Of a stretch of DNA of 64,000 nt, positions 33,143 through 40,942 are shown piece after piece. The position numbers and the translations under genes are program-made. This DNA is from Nocardioides bruguierae (GTDB lineage Bacteria > Actinomycetota > Actinomycetes > Propionibacteriales > Nocardioidaceae): positions 62,001 through 126,000 of the forward strand of contig NZ_JAMOIL010000013.1 of NCBI RefSeq assembly GCF_023656415.1, read 5' to 3'. The notes beneath the pieces were generated by a model, which saw nothing but the letters and a program-made list of their open reading frames with translations, was not told the DNA's origin and did no database searches. Position 1 is the stretch's first letter, and each line of letters begins with the position of its first letter.

Positions 33143-34003
33143 TCACTTCTGCTCGTCGCCCTCGGTGATCTCGACGACCTCGGCGGGCTCGTCCGGCGTC
33201 GTGGCCTCGACCGGGGTGTCGGCGGCGTCGGCGGCGGCCTCGTCGGGCGAGGCACCGGCCGGGTCCTCCACCGGCTCCTCGGCCGGGGACTCCTCGGCCA
33301 CCGGGGCGGCGGGGGCCATCGGCGCGGCCGGCGCCGGGGTGGGCACCGGAGCCGGGCTCGACTGCCAGCCGGCGTCCTGGTCCGAGCCGTTCAGCTTCTT
33401 CCAGGCCAGCGCAGCACCGCCGGCGGCACCCGCGAGCAGCAGGGCAACGACGACCTTCTTGCCGCGCCGCTTCTTCGGCTGCTCGCCCTTGAGCTCGGCG
33501 ACCTTGGTGTTGGCGAGGTCGCCCAGCTCCACGGCCTTGGCCTGCGCGGCCTCGGCCGCGGTGGCGCCGTAGGCGACCGCCTTCGCCTTGGCGTCGGCCA
33601 GGTAGGGCGCCGCGGCCTCGGAGGCCTTGTCGTAGTACTCGTGCCCGAGCACCACGGCGCGGTCCTTGGCGTCGAGCAGGTAGGGCGTGGCCTTCTCCCG
33701 GGCCTCGACCAGGTACGGCGTGGCCTTGTCCTTGGCGTCGTGCAGGTACGGGCCGGCCTTGGTGCGCGCCTCGGTCAGGTAGGGCGTGGCCTTGTCCCGC
33801 GCCTCGGTCAGGTACGGGGTGGCCTTGTCCTTGGCGTCGCTCAGGTACGGCGCGGCCAGCTTGTTGGCCTCGGCGTACAGGGAGCGGGCCTCGTCGCGCG
33901 CGGTGGCCATCGCGGCCTCGACCTGCGGACGCACCTCCTCCACGACCTGGCTGACGTAGTCGCCGGCCTGCTCCACGAGGGTCTTCTTCTTCCGCAGACG
34001 CAT
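33143..34003 (-). CDS. DUF5324-like protein with 11-residue amphipathic repeats
   Basis: Protein of 286 residues. Residues ~40-125 contain repeated 11-residue units of the form KATPYLTEARD (six in a row at DNA level with 33-base spacing), expected to make a long amphipathic helix as in LEA or apolipoprotein repeats. A basic stretch (KKRRGKK) precedes a membrane helix near residues 165-185 (VVVALLLAGAAGGAALAW). An acidic Pro/Ala-rich tail follows. The architecture resembles the streptomycete DUF5324 proteins, of unknown function. The ATG at 34003 has AGAGGAA upstream. Confidence 0.75.
   Translation of the reverse strand: MRLRKKKTLVEQAGDYVSQVVEEVRPQVEAAMATARDEARSLYAEANKLAAPYLSDAKDKATPYLTEARDKATPYLTEARTKAGPYLHDAKDKATPYLVEAREKATPYLLDAKDRAVVLGHEYYDKASEAAAPYLADAKAKAVAYGATAAEAAQAKAVELGDLANTKVAELKGEQPKKRRGKKVVVALLLAGAAGGAALAWKKLNGSDQDAGWQSSPAPVPTPAPAAPMAPAAPVAEESPAEEPVEDPAGASPDEAAADAADTPVEATTPDEPAEVVEITEGDEQK
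33677..33874 (-). repeat. Six tandem 33-bp coding repeats
   Basis: CAGGTA recurs exactly every 33 bases at 33677, 33710, 33743, 33776, 33809 and 33842 on the plus strand, reflecting 11-residue PYL-containing units in the minus-strand protein. Units diverge at several positions, so this is an old duplication under selection. Confidence 0.9.
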
Positions 34004-34225
34004 CCGCGTCACTTCCTCTCCACAGGTTCTCGTCCATCGAACCATGCCCGCGACGGTTCGTCTCGAACCTCGCCCCCCTGGACGTGCTCTGCCCGGACGT
34101 AGGGGTGCCGCGGGGCTCCGCGGGCCCCTCGACCTCGGCAGAGGTTGCGGCGCATGGAAAGATCGAAGCGCGACGGGGCGCCCCGTCGTACACCCCGAAG
34201 TGTCCCGTTCCGCGAAAGGCGCCTC

Positions 34226-34738
34226 ATGGCTGACCTCCAGGCCGTCCTCAAGACCAACAAGGGCGACATCACCATCACCCTGTTCCCGAACCACGCCCCG
34301 GCGACGGTCGAGAACTTCACCGGTCTGGCGACCGGCACCAAGGAGTACTCGACCCCCAACGGCCGCACCGGCCCGTTCTACGACGGCCTCGGCTTCCACC
34401 GGGTCATCTCCGGCTTCATGATCCAGGGCGGCTGCCCGCTCGGCACCGGCACCGGTGGCCCCGGCTTCCAGTTCAAGGACGAGATCCACCCCGAGCTCGC
34501 CTTCACCAAGCCCTACCTGCTCGCGATGGCGAACGCCGGCCCCGGCACCAACGGCTCGCAGTTCTTCATCACGGTCGCCCCCACCACGTGGCTGACCGGC
34601 AAGCACACCATCTTCGGCGAGGTCGCCGACCAGGCCTCCCGCGACGTCGTGGACGCCATCGGCACCACGAAGACCGGCCCGGGCGACCGTCCGGTCGAGC
34701 CGCTCGTCATCGAGTCCGTCGAGATCCTCGGCGCCTGA
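34226..34738 (+). CDS. Peptidyl-prolyl cis-trans isomerase, cyclophilin type
   Basis: Cytoplasmic cyclophilin of 170 residues with no signal peptide. The active-site segments FHRVISGFMIQGG, MANAGPGTNGSQFFI and KHTIFGEV are all intact. It speeds proline isomerisation during folding. The ATG at 34226 gives MADLQAVLKTNKGDI, with GAAAGG upstream. Position just before the rhomboid gene and near crgA matches ppiA of mycobacteria. Confidence 0.96.
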   Translation: MADLQAVLKTNKGDITITLFPNHAPATVENFTGLATGTKEYSTPNGRTGPFYDGLGFHRVISGFMIQGGCPLGTGTGGPGFQFKDEIHPELAFTKPYLLAMANAGPGTNGSQFFITVAPTTWLTGKHTIFGEVADQASRDVVDAIGTTKTGPGDRPVEPLVIESVEILGA

Positions 34739-34769
34739 TCGCGCCCGGCGCACCCCGGACGAGGCACGC

Positions 34770-35726
34770 ATGAGCACCACCCCGCCCGAGGGTGCACCCC
34801 CGCACGACCCCCGTGACGGCTCCACCGGCGGGGTGCCGGTCTGCTACCGGCACCCCGACCGGGAGTCGCACATCCGCTGCCAGCGCTGCGAGCGGCCGAT
34901 CTGCCCCGACTGCATGAGTCCCGCCTCCGTGGGCTTCCAGTGCCCCGAGTGCGTGCTCGAGGGGCGGCGGACGCAGCGCCAGGCCCGCTCCACCTACGGC
35001 GGGCTCGTGCCGACGAAGGCCGGCCGCGTCTCCTTCGTCCTGCTGGCGATCAACGTGGCCGTCTGGGCGCTGGTCCTGGCCACCGGCTCCGGCTCGTTCT
35101 GGCTGGTCGACCTGCTGGGCCTGCGGCCCCAGGGGCTGTGCCAGGCCGGTCAGGCCGGCTACGACATCGCCCAGGGCGTCTGCGACCGCGCCGGCGGCAC
35201 CTGGCTCCCCGGCTTCGCCGACGGCGCCTGGTGGCAGCTGATCACCTCGGCGTTCCTGCACGTGCAGCTGCTGCACATCGGCTTCAACATGTTCGCCCTC
35301 TACATCCTGGGGCCCCAGCTCGAGCGGATGCTGGGCAGCGCCCGGTTCCTCGCGCTGTACCTGGTCTCGGCCCTGGCCGGCTCCGCGCTCGTGGTGTGGC
35401 TGTCGAACCCGTACCAGACCACCCTCGGCGCCTCCGGCGCGATCTTCGGCCTCATGGGCGCGCTGCTGCTCGTGGCCTGGAAGCAGGGGCTGGCCTACCA
35501 GCAGATCCTCATCTGGATCGGGCTGAACTTCGTCATCACGTTCGTGGGCAGCGGCAACATCTCCTGGCAGGGGCACCTCGGCGGCTTCGTCGGCGGCCTC
35601 GCCTGCGCCGCCGTCCTCGTCTTCACCCCGCGCGGGCCGCGGCGTCCCGCGCTCCAGTGGGCGGGCCTCGTCCTCATCGGCGTCGTGGCCCTGGCTGCCG
35701 CCGGCGTGGGGGCCCTGGCCGCCTGA
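34770..35726 (+). CDS. Rhomboid family intramembrane serine protease
   Basis: Protein of 318 residues. An N-terminal zinc-finger-like module (CYRHPDRESHIRCQRCERPI with CPDC and CPEC) precedes a rhomboid domain. The catalytic serine lies in GASGAIFG and the histidine in WQGHLGGF, with HIGFNMFALYILG supplying the oxyanion Asn. Six or seven membrane helices span ~90-318. Substrates are unknown. It follows the cyclophilin gene by 31 bases and is ended by a strong hairpin. Confidence 0.93.
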   Translation: MSTTPPEGAPPHDPRDGSTGGVPVCYRHPDRESHIRCQRCERPICPDCMSPASVGFQCPECVLEGRRTQRQARSTYGGLVPTKAGRVSFVLLAINVAVWALVLATGSGSFWLVDLLGLRPQGLCQAGQAGYDIAQGVCDRAGGTWLPGFADGAWWQLITSAFLHVQLLHIGFNMFALYILGPQLERMLGSARFLALYLVSALAGSALVVWLSNPYQTTLGASGAIFGLMGALLLVAWKQGLAYQQILIWIGLNFVITFVGSGNISWQGHLGGFVGGLACAAVLVFTPRGPRRPALQWAGLVLIGVVALAAAGVGALAA

Positions 35727-35768
35727 GCCGCCCCCGCCCGTCGATCGGTCGCACACCGGCCTCCACGA

Positions 35769-35795
35769 GGGCCCCGCCGCACGTCGGCGGGGCCC
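35769..35795 (+). terminator. Terminator hairpin after rhomboid gene
   Basis: Perfect 11-bp stem GGGCCCCGCCG / CGGCGGGGCCC with loop CACGT, 42 bases after the rhomboid stop. Confidence 0.85.
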
Positions 35796-35869
35796 TGCGG
35801 CGTCCGGAGACCCTCAGGCCTGCGTGGACCGGGCCGACCAGGGGTAGTGAGCAGGGGAGAGGACACGCG

Positions 35870-35983
35870 GTTCTCCACAGCTGTGAAAGAACATGTGGAG
35901 AACTACACCGCTGTAGTTCTCCACACCGTTGTGCACAGATGTGGACGACCTCTCCCCGGATCCGCCCCCGCGCCTGTGGATGA
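35870..35983. promoter_or_regulatory. Cluster of six DnaA-box-like sequences with perfect hairpin
   Basis: Within 114 bases lie TTCTCCACA (35871-35879; reverse 35894-35902; 35917-35925), TTGTGCACA (35929-35937), TCGTCCACA (reverse, 35940-35948) and TCATCCACA (reverse, 35975-35983). TGTGGAGAACTACA (35894-35907) and TGTAGTTCTCCACA (35912-35925) form a perfect 14-bp inverted repeat around CCGC. The same TTCTCCACA and TCGTCCACA variants occur in oriC. The region is intergenic and far from dnaA; a DnaA-titration or regulatory function is inferred. Confidence 0.65.
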
Positions 35984-36013
35984 GCGGCACCCGGACAGCC
36001 CGTGACATGCACC

Positions 36014-36046
36014 GACGCCCGCCACCGCGGTGCGGTGACGGGCGTC
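36014..36046 (-). terminator. Terminator hairpin after crgA
   Basis: GACGCCCG / CGGGCGTC with an inner CACCGC / GCGGTG extension gives a long nearly perfect stem, 34 bases beyond the crgA stop on the minus strand. Confidence 0.75.
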
Positions 36047-36079
36047 AGTGGTCAGCAGGTCAGGCCAGGTGGGGGAGGC

Positions 36080-36514
36080 TCACTCCCAGCGCGTGGCGAA
36101 GGCGAAGCCGACGCCCATGAACGCGATGCCGACGGCCAGGTTCGACTGCGCCAGGTCGTTCATCACCGGCACGGAGCCCAGGTGGTCGGCGGCGAGCACG
36201 TAGAACGCGCAGATCCACAGCAGGCCGGCCACGAAGCAGAAGAGCATCCCGACCACGACGCCGCGGCCGCGGCCGAGCGGGGTGCTGGGGTGGGCCGAGA
36301 CCACGAGGCCGAGGAAGAACAGGCCGAAGCCGATGACGTAGTTCCAGCGGTCCAGGTCGCCGACGATCGCCGGGCTGCCGTCGGGCCGCACGCGCCAGTA
36401 GTAGGCGACGATCCAGGCGATGCCGGCGAGGACGAGGGCGATCGCGACCAGGAAGCGGACGCTCAGCAGGCGGCCGCCGGACTGCTCCAGGCCGTCGCGG
36501 GACTTCAGCTTCAC
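36080..36514 (-). CDS. crgA: CrgA cell division protein, tandemly duplicated form
   Basis: Membrane protein of 144 residues with four helices (about 20-40, 59-73, 85-107, 124-141). The N-terminal VKLKSRDG and the WNYVIGFGLFFLGLVV segment match CrgA, and the C-terminal SNLAVGIAFMGVGFAFATRWE matches the CrgA C-terminus again. It thus looks like two CrgA units in tandem; the usual protein has two helices and 85-95 residues. CrgA coordinates septum formation and peptidoglycan enzymes. The GTG at 36514 has GAGGAG upstream. Neighbours DUF881 and pknB-pstP agree with the assignment. Confidence 0.85.
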   Translation of the reverse strand: MKLKSRDGLEQSGGRLLSVRFLVAIALVLAGIAWIVAYYWRVRPDGSPAIVGDLDRWNYVIGFGLFFLGLVVSAHPSTPLGRGRGVVVGMLFCFVAGLLWICAFYVLAADHLGSVPVMNDLAQSNLAVGIAFMGVGFAFATRWE

Positions 36515-36601
36515 GGGGGTGCTCCTCGGTGCGGGGTCGCGGCTGCGACCGTGGGGACGTCTCACCGGGCGCGCGCCCGGACGCGCGTTACCTTAGTCGC
36601 C

Positions 36602-37348
36602 GTGAGTCCCAGATCCCATGTGAGGCCCCGGCACAGCCGCTGGTGGCGCGTGGGCACCCCCGTCATGGTGCTGCTGTGCGGCGGCCTGTTCGCCGTCAGC
36701 GCCGTCAACAGCGACGGCACGGACCTGCGGGCCGGCCGCTACACCGACCTGGCCTCGCTGGTGCAGGCCGAGGCCGACTCCTACGAGGAGCTGCGCTCGC
36801 GCGCCGCCGACCTCGACGCCCAGGTCTCCACGCTCACCGACGCCGTGGACGACTCCGCGGTCAAGCGGGCGCAGCGGCAGGCGAGCCGGCTGGAGGACCC
36901 CGCGGGCCTGGTCGCCCACGAGGGCAGCGGGCTGCGGGTGGTGCTCTCGGACTCCCCGCTCACCGCGGACGACACCGAGGAGCCCCTCAACTACCTGATC
37001 GTCCACCAGCAGGACATCCAGACGGTCGTGAACGCGATGTGGCGCGGTGGCGCGGAGGCCGTGACGGTGCAGGGGCAGCGGATCATCTCCACCACCGGCA
37101 TCAAGTGCGAGGGCAACTCCGTCACCCTGCACGGGGTGCCCTACCCCCAGCCCTACGTGATCGAGGCCGTCGGCGACCCGGTGCAGCTCCAGGCGTCGGT
37201 GGACGGCGACTCCTACCTGGCCCTGTACCGCGCCCAGTCGGCCCAGGAGGACATCCAGGTCGGGTGGGAGATGTCGGTCGAGGACGACGTCACCGCGCCG
37301 GCCTACGACGGCCTGCTCGACCTCTCCTACGCGCAGGTCATCGGCTGA
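36602..37348 (+). CDS. DUF881 membrane-anchored protein
   Basis: Protein of 248 residues with an N-terminal membrane helix (~17-37), a coiled-coil stretch (~50-95) and the extracytoplasmic DUF881 domain (GLRVVLSDSP, LNYLIVHQQDIQTVVNAMW, GNSVTLHG). Its function is not known, but it is conserved between crgA and the pknB cluster in actinobacteria, suggesting an envelope or division role. TACCTT (36589-36594) lies seven bases before the GTG, so the transcript is probably leaderless. Confidence 0.88.
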   Translation: MSPRSHVRPRHSRWWRVGTPVMVLLCGGLFAVSAVNSDGTDLRAGRYTDLASLVQAEADSYEELRSRAADLDAQVSTLTDAVDDSAVKRAQRQASRLEDPAGLVAHEGSGLRVVLSDSPLTADDTEEPLNYLIVHQQDIQTVVNAMWRGGAEAVTVQGQRIISTTGIKCEGNSVTLHGVPYPQPYVIEAVGDPVQLQASVDGDSYLALYRAQSAQEDIQVGWEMSVEDDVTAPAYDGLLDLSYAQVIG

Positions 37349-37381
37349 CCGGGTCGACCGAGCCGGCCGGGCGGGCCCGCC

Positions 37382-37412
37382 CTCAGCCCTGTCCTCAGCC
37401 CTGTCCTCAGCC
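37382..37412 (-). repeat. Short tandem repeats just after pknB
   Basis: CTCAGCCCTGTC occurs twice in a row followed by CTCAGCC, directly beyond the pknB stop, which itself reads CTCAGCC on the plus strand. The end of the gene, including its TGA, appears to have been locally duplicated. Confidence 0.7.
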
Positions 37413-37418
37413 GCGGCC

Positions 37419-39218
37419 TCAGCCCCGGCCGGCCGCCCGCGACAGCAGCGCCGAGGGGCTCTCGGTCGCCGAGTCCGAGGGCGCCGGGGTGCCCGACTCC
37501 GACGGGGTCTCGGTGGGGCTCTCGGTGGGCGACTCGGTCGGCTCGGTGTAGGTCGAGACGACGATGAGGACGTCGGAGTCCTGGTCCAGCTTGGTGCCGG
37601 CCGCGGGGAACTGGTCGACGACCGTGCCGGCGGGCTCGGTGGAGGTCGGGTCCTCGCGCACCACGGGGTTGAACCCGCGCTGCTGGATCTTCTGCCGTGC
37701 CACGTCCCGCTGGTCGCCGGTCACCTCCGGCACCGCCTTGGGGCCGCGGGAGACGTAGAGGGTGACGGACGAGCCGTCCTCCACCTCGGTGCCGGCCGCG
37801 GGCTGCTGCTCGATCACGGTGCCGACGGGCTGGTCGGAGTCCTGCCGACGGATCGTCGCCTCGAGCCCGGCGGTGTCGAGGGTCGCCTCCGCCTGGCTGC
37901 GGGTGTAGTTGGTGACGTCGGGGACGGCCACCTCGGCCTTGCCGATGGAGATGGTCAGCACCACGACGGTGCCCTCGGAGACGAAGGTGTCCGGCTCGGG
38001 GTCCTGGGAGATGACCCGGCCCTCGGCGCGGTTGCTGTTCTCGTAGACCGGGTCGCCGACGGTGAGGCCCTCGTCCACGAGGGCCACGGTGGCGGCGTCC
38101 TGGCTCTGGCCCACCACGTCGGGCACGGCGACGCCGGGGTCCGCGGCGGGGAACAGGCGCGGCCACAGCACCACGCCCGCGACCACGAGGGCCACCAGCA
38201 GCAGCGCGATGGTGATCAGCAGGCCGACCGGGCCGCGGCGCTCCTCCTCGTCCTCGGGGGACGGGGTGGGGGCGGGCTCGGGGACGGGGCGCGGCGCCGC
38301 GTGGGCACCGCCGGTCGGCGGCACGGGCGGCACGGGGACAGTGGTGGTGACGGGGCGGCCGTCGAGGTAGCGCTCGATGTCGGTGCGCATGGCGGCGGCG
38401 GACTGGTAGCGGTCCTCCACGCGCTTGGCCAGGGCGCGCATGACGATCGCGTCCAGCTCGGGCGGCAGGTCGGTGTCGTGGTCCGAGGGGGGCTGGGCCT
38501 GCTCGCGCACGTGCTGGTAGGCCACGGCCACCGGGGAGTCGCCGACGAACGGCGGACGGCCGGTGAGGAGCTCGTAGAGGAGGCAGCCGGCGGAGTAGAC
38601 GTCCGAGCGGGAGTCGACGTTCTCGCCGCGCGCCTGCTCGGGGGAGAGGTACTGCGCGGTGCCGACGACGGCCGCGGTCTGGGTCATCGTCGAGGAGGCG
38701 TCGGAGATGGCGCGGGCGATGCCGAAGTCCATCACCTTCACGTCGCCCGACGGGGTCAGCATGACGTTGCCGGGCTTGATGTCGCGGTGGATGATCCCCG
38801 CGCGGTGGCTGTAGTCGAGCGCCGACAGCACGCCGCTGGTGATCTCCAGGGCGCGCTCGGGCAGGATCTTGCGGCCCTCGCGCAGCACGTCGCGCAGCGT
38901 CCGGCCGGCCACGTACTCCATCACGATGTAGGGCTGGGAGACGCCGCTGCCGTCCGCGGCCATCTCCTCGCCGGTGTCGTAGACGGCGACGATGGTGGGG
39001 TGGTTCAGGGACGCCGCGGACTGCGCCTCGCGGCGGAAGCGCGCCTGGAACGTGGCGTCCGAGGCGAGGTCGGTGCGCAGGCGCTTGACGGCGACGACGC
39101 GACCCAGCCGGGTGTCCATCCCCTTGCGCACCTCGGCCATGCCGCCGCGGCCGAGCAGCTCGCTCAGCTCGTAGCGACCGCCGACCATGTGGGGCCTGCT
39201 CGTGGGCTGGTCGTTCAT
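37419..39218 (-). CDS. pknB: Serine/threonine protein kinase PknB with PASTA domains
   Basis: Transmembrane kinase of 599 residues regulating growth and division. The kinase domain covers ~14-275 (GRGGMAEVRKG, AVKRL, IHRDIKPGNVML, MDFGIARA, GTAQYLSPEQARG). A membrane helix lies near 340-362. Three PASTA domains follow (starting VPDVVGQ, VPDVTNY, VPEVTGD), one fewer than in the mycobacterial protein. The C-terminal tail is Thr/Ser/Pro/Glu-rich. The ATG overlaps the pknA stop by one base, with GGAGGT upstream. Confidence 0.96.
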   Translation of the reverse strand: MNDQPTSRPHMVGGRYELSELLGRGGMAEVRKGMDTRLGRVVAVKRLRTDLASDATFQARFRREAQSAASLNHPTIVAVYDTGEEMAADGSGVSQPYIVMEYVAGRTLRDVLREGRKILPERALEITSGVLSALDYSHRAGIIHRDIKPGNVMLTPSGDVKVMDFGIARAISDASSTMTQTAAVVGTAQYLSPEQARGENVDSRSDVYSAGCLLYELLTGRPPFVGDSPVAVAYQHVREQAQPPSDHDTDLPPELDAIVMRALAKRVEDRYQSAAAMRTDIERYLDGRPVTTTVPVPPVPPTGGAHAAPRPVPEPAPTPSPEDEEERRGPVGLLITIALLLVALVVAGVVLWPRLFPAADPGVAVPDVVGQSQDAATVALVDEGLTVGDPVYENSNRAEGRVISQDPEPDTFVSEGTVVVLTISIGKAEVAVPDVTNYTRSQAEATLDTAGLEATIRRQDSDQPVGTVIEQQPAAGTEVEDGSSVTLYVSRGPKAVPEVTGDQRDVARQKIQQRGFNPVVREDPTSTEPAGTVVDQFPAAGTKLDQDSDVLIVVSTYTEPTESPTESPTETPSESGTPAPSDSATESPSALLSRAAGRG

Positions 39219-40942
39219 CACGAACCTCCGTCCTGGGCGCCGACCGTGGCGCCGGACGTGCTGGTCTGGGTCGAGGCCGACGTGGAGGCGGCCGCGCCCG
39301 AGGTGCTGTCCGTCGCGGCCTGGCTGCTGGCCGGGGCGCTCGAGGTGGTCTCGGTCGGCGTCGCCGACTCGCTGGGGGTCTCGGTCACCGTCTCGGTCTC
39401 GGTGGGCGCCTGCGTCGTCGGGGCCGGGCCGTAGAACTGCACGGTGACGCTGTCGCCCTCCTCCAGGGTGCCGGTCGGGTCGACGGAGGTCACCTGGTCC
39501 TCGGTGCCGGAGCCGTCGTTGTCGACCTGGTCGAGCTGGACCAGCAGGCCCAGGTCCTCCAGCTCGGACTGCACGGCCTGGACGTCGCGGCCCACGTAGT
39601 CGTCGGCGTCGATGCTGACCGTGGCGGCGGCCGAGGTCTCCTCGGACGGGCTCGCGCTGCGGGTGCGGGTGCGGGACGCGCTGGCGCTCGCCGAGGTGGA
39701 CTCGGCGCTCGCCCCGGTGTCGGACTCGTCGTCGCCGCCGGAGAGCAGCGCGAACGCGCCCACCGCCAGGAGGGCGATGGCCAGGACGGCGGCCACGGCG
39801 ATCAGCGCCCAGGGGCGCTTGCGCTCGGCCTTGCGGGAGCCGGCGGTGTCGGTGGCTCCGGTGGCGGGGACGGCGCCGGTGGGGTCGCCCGGAGTCGAGC
39901 CGGGGGTGGCACCGAACACCTGGGTGCCGGGCTCGTCGGCCGCTGCCGCGCCCGCCCCGAGCGCCGCACCGGCCGCCGCGCCCGCGGCGAGGCCCGCCCC
40001 GCCGGCCACCATCGTGGCGGCGGTGGACGGACCGCCGAGCGCGCCTGCGCCGGCCGGGGAGTCGTTCAGGGGGTCGCGCAGGGCGGCGGCGAAGGCCGAG
40101 CCCTCGGGGTAGCGGTCTGCCGGGTCCTTGCTCAGGGCCCGCTGGACGACGGCGGCCAGCGGTGCCGGCACGGAGTCGGGCAGGTCGGGCACCGGCTGGT
40201 TCAGGTGCGCCAGCGCCGTGGCCACGGGGGAGCCGGCGTCGAACGGCCGCTCGCCGGCGAGGCACTCGAACGCCACCACGCCCAGCGCGTACACGTCGGA
40301 CGCCGGCGTGGCCGTCGTCCCGCGGGCCTGCTCGGGCGAGAGGTACTGCGGCGTCCCCAGCACCTGGCCGGTCTGGGTGATGCCCACCGCGTCCGCGGCG
40401 CGGGCGATGCCGAAGTCGGTGACCTTGACCTTGCGCTCGGGGGTGATGAGCAGGTTGGCGGGCTTCACGTCGCGGTGGACGATGCCGGCCGCGTGCGCGG
40501 CGGCCAGGGCCTCGGCGGTCTGGGCCATGAGGTCGGCGACGACCTCGGGCTCCATCGGCTCCCCCGAGCGCAGCAGCGCCGAGAGCGGCTGGCCGTCGAC
40601 CAGCTCCATCACGAGGTAGGGGCGCGGGATGCCGGAGCCGTCGGTGGCCGGGGCCTCGCCGAAGTCGTAGACGCCCGCGATGCCCGGGTGGTGCAGCACC
40701 GCGGCGTTGCGCGCCTCGGTCTCGAAGCGGCTGCGGAAGGTGGCGTCGTCGGCGTACTCGGTCTTGAGCAGCTTTACCGCGACGGGGCGGCCCAGCGTGG
40801 TGTCGGTGCCGCGCCAGACCTCGCCCATGCCGCCGGTCGCGATCCGGGAGGTCAGCGAGTAGCGGCCGGCGCCGTCGGCGAAGCGCTCGGGCTGCCCGGG
40901 GTTCTCCGGGGTGCCGGGGGTCTCGGGGGGCTGGCTGCTCAC
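39218..40942 (-). CDS. pknA: Serine/threonine protein kinase PknA with one PASTA-like domain
   Basis: Kinase of 574 residues. The catalytic domain covers ~20-280 (TGGMGEVWRGTD, AVKLL, VHRDVKPANLLI, TDFGIARA, GTPQYLSPEQARG). An Ala/Gly-rich linker leads to a membrane helix near 395-417. Outside, residues ~455-515 (DVQAVQSELEDLGLLVQLDQ) form a PASTA-like repeat, followed by a long Thr/Ser-rich tail. Mycobacterial PknA lacks PASTA. The GTG start overlaps the pbpA stop by four bases. It works with PknB on wall-synthesis proteins. Confidence 0.93.
   Translation of the reverse strand: MSSQPPETPGTPENPGQPERFADGAGRYSLTSRIATGGMGEVWRGTDTTLGRPVAVKLLKTEYADDATFRSRFETEARNAAVLHHPGIAGVYDFGEAPATDGSGIPRPYLVMELVDGQPLSALLRSGEPMEPEVVADLMAQTAEALAAAHAAGIVHRDVKPANLLITPERKVKVTDFGIARAADAVGITQTGQVLGTPQYLSPEQARGTTATPASDVYALGVVAFECLAGERPFDAGSPVATALAHLNQPVPDLPDSVPAPLAAVVQRALSKDPADRYPEGSAFAAALRDPLNDSPAGAGALGGPSTAATMVAGGAGLAAGAAAGAALGAGAAAADEPGTQVFGATPGSTPGDPTGAVPATGATDTAGSRKAERKRPWALIAVAAVLAIALLAVGAFALLSGGDDESDTGASAESTSASASASRTRTRSASPSEETSAAATVSIDADDYVGRDVQAVQSELEDLGLLVQLDQVDNDGSGTEDQVTSVDPTGTLEEGDSVTVQFYGPAPTTQAPTETETVTETPSESATPTETTSSAPASSQAATDSTSGAAASTSASTQTSTSGATVGAQDGGS

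Noticed and set aside
33677..33874. CRISPR-like periodicity of 33 bases
   Set aside because: The period is a multiple of three, the units are coding and degenerate, and there are no unique spacers.
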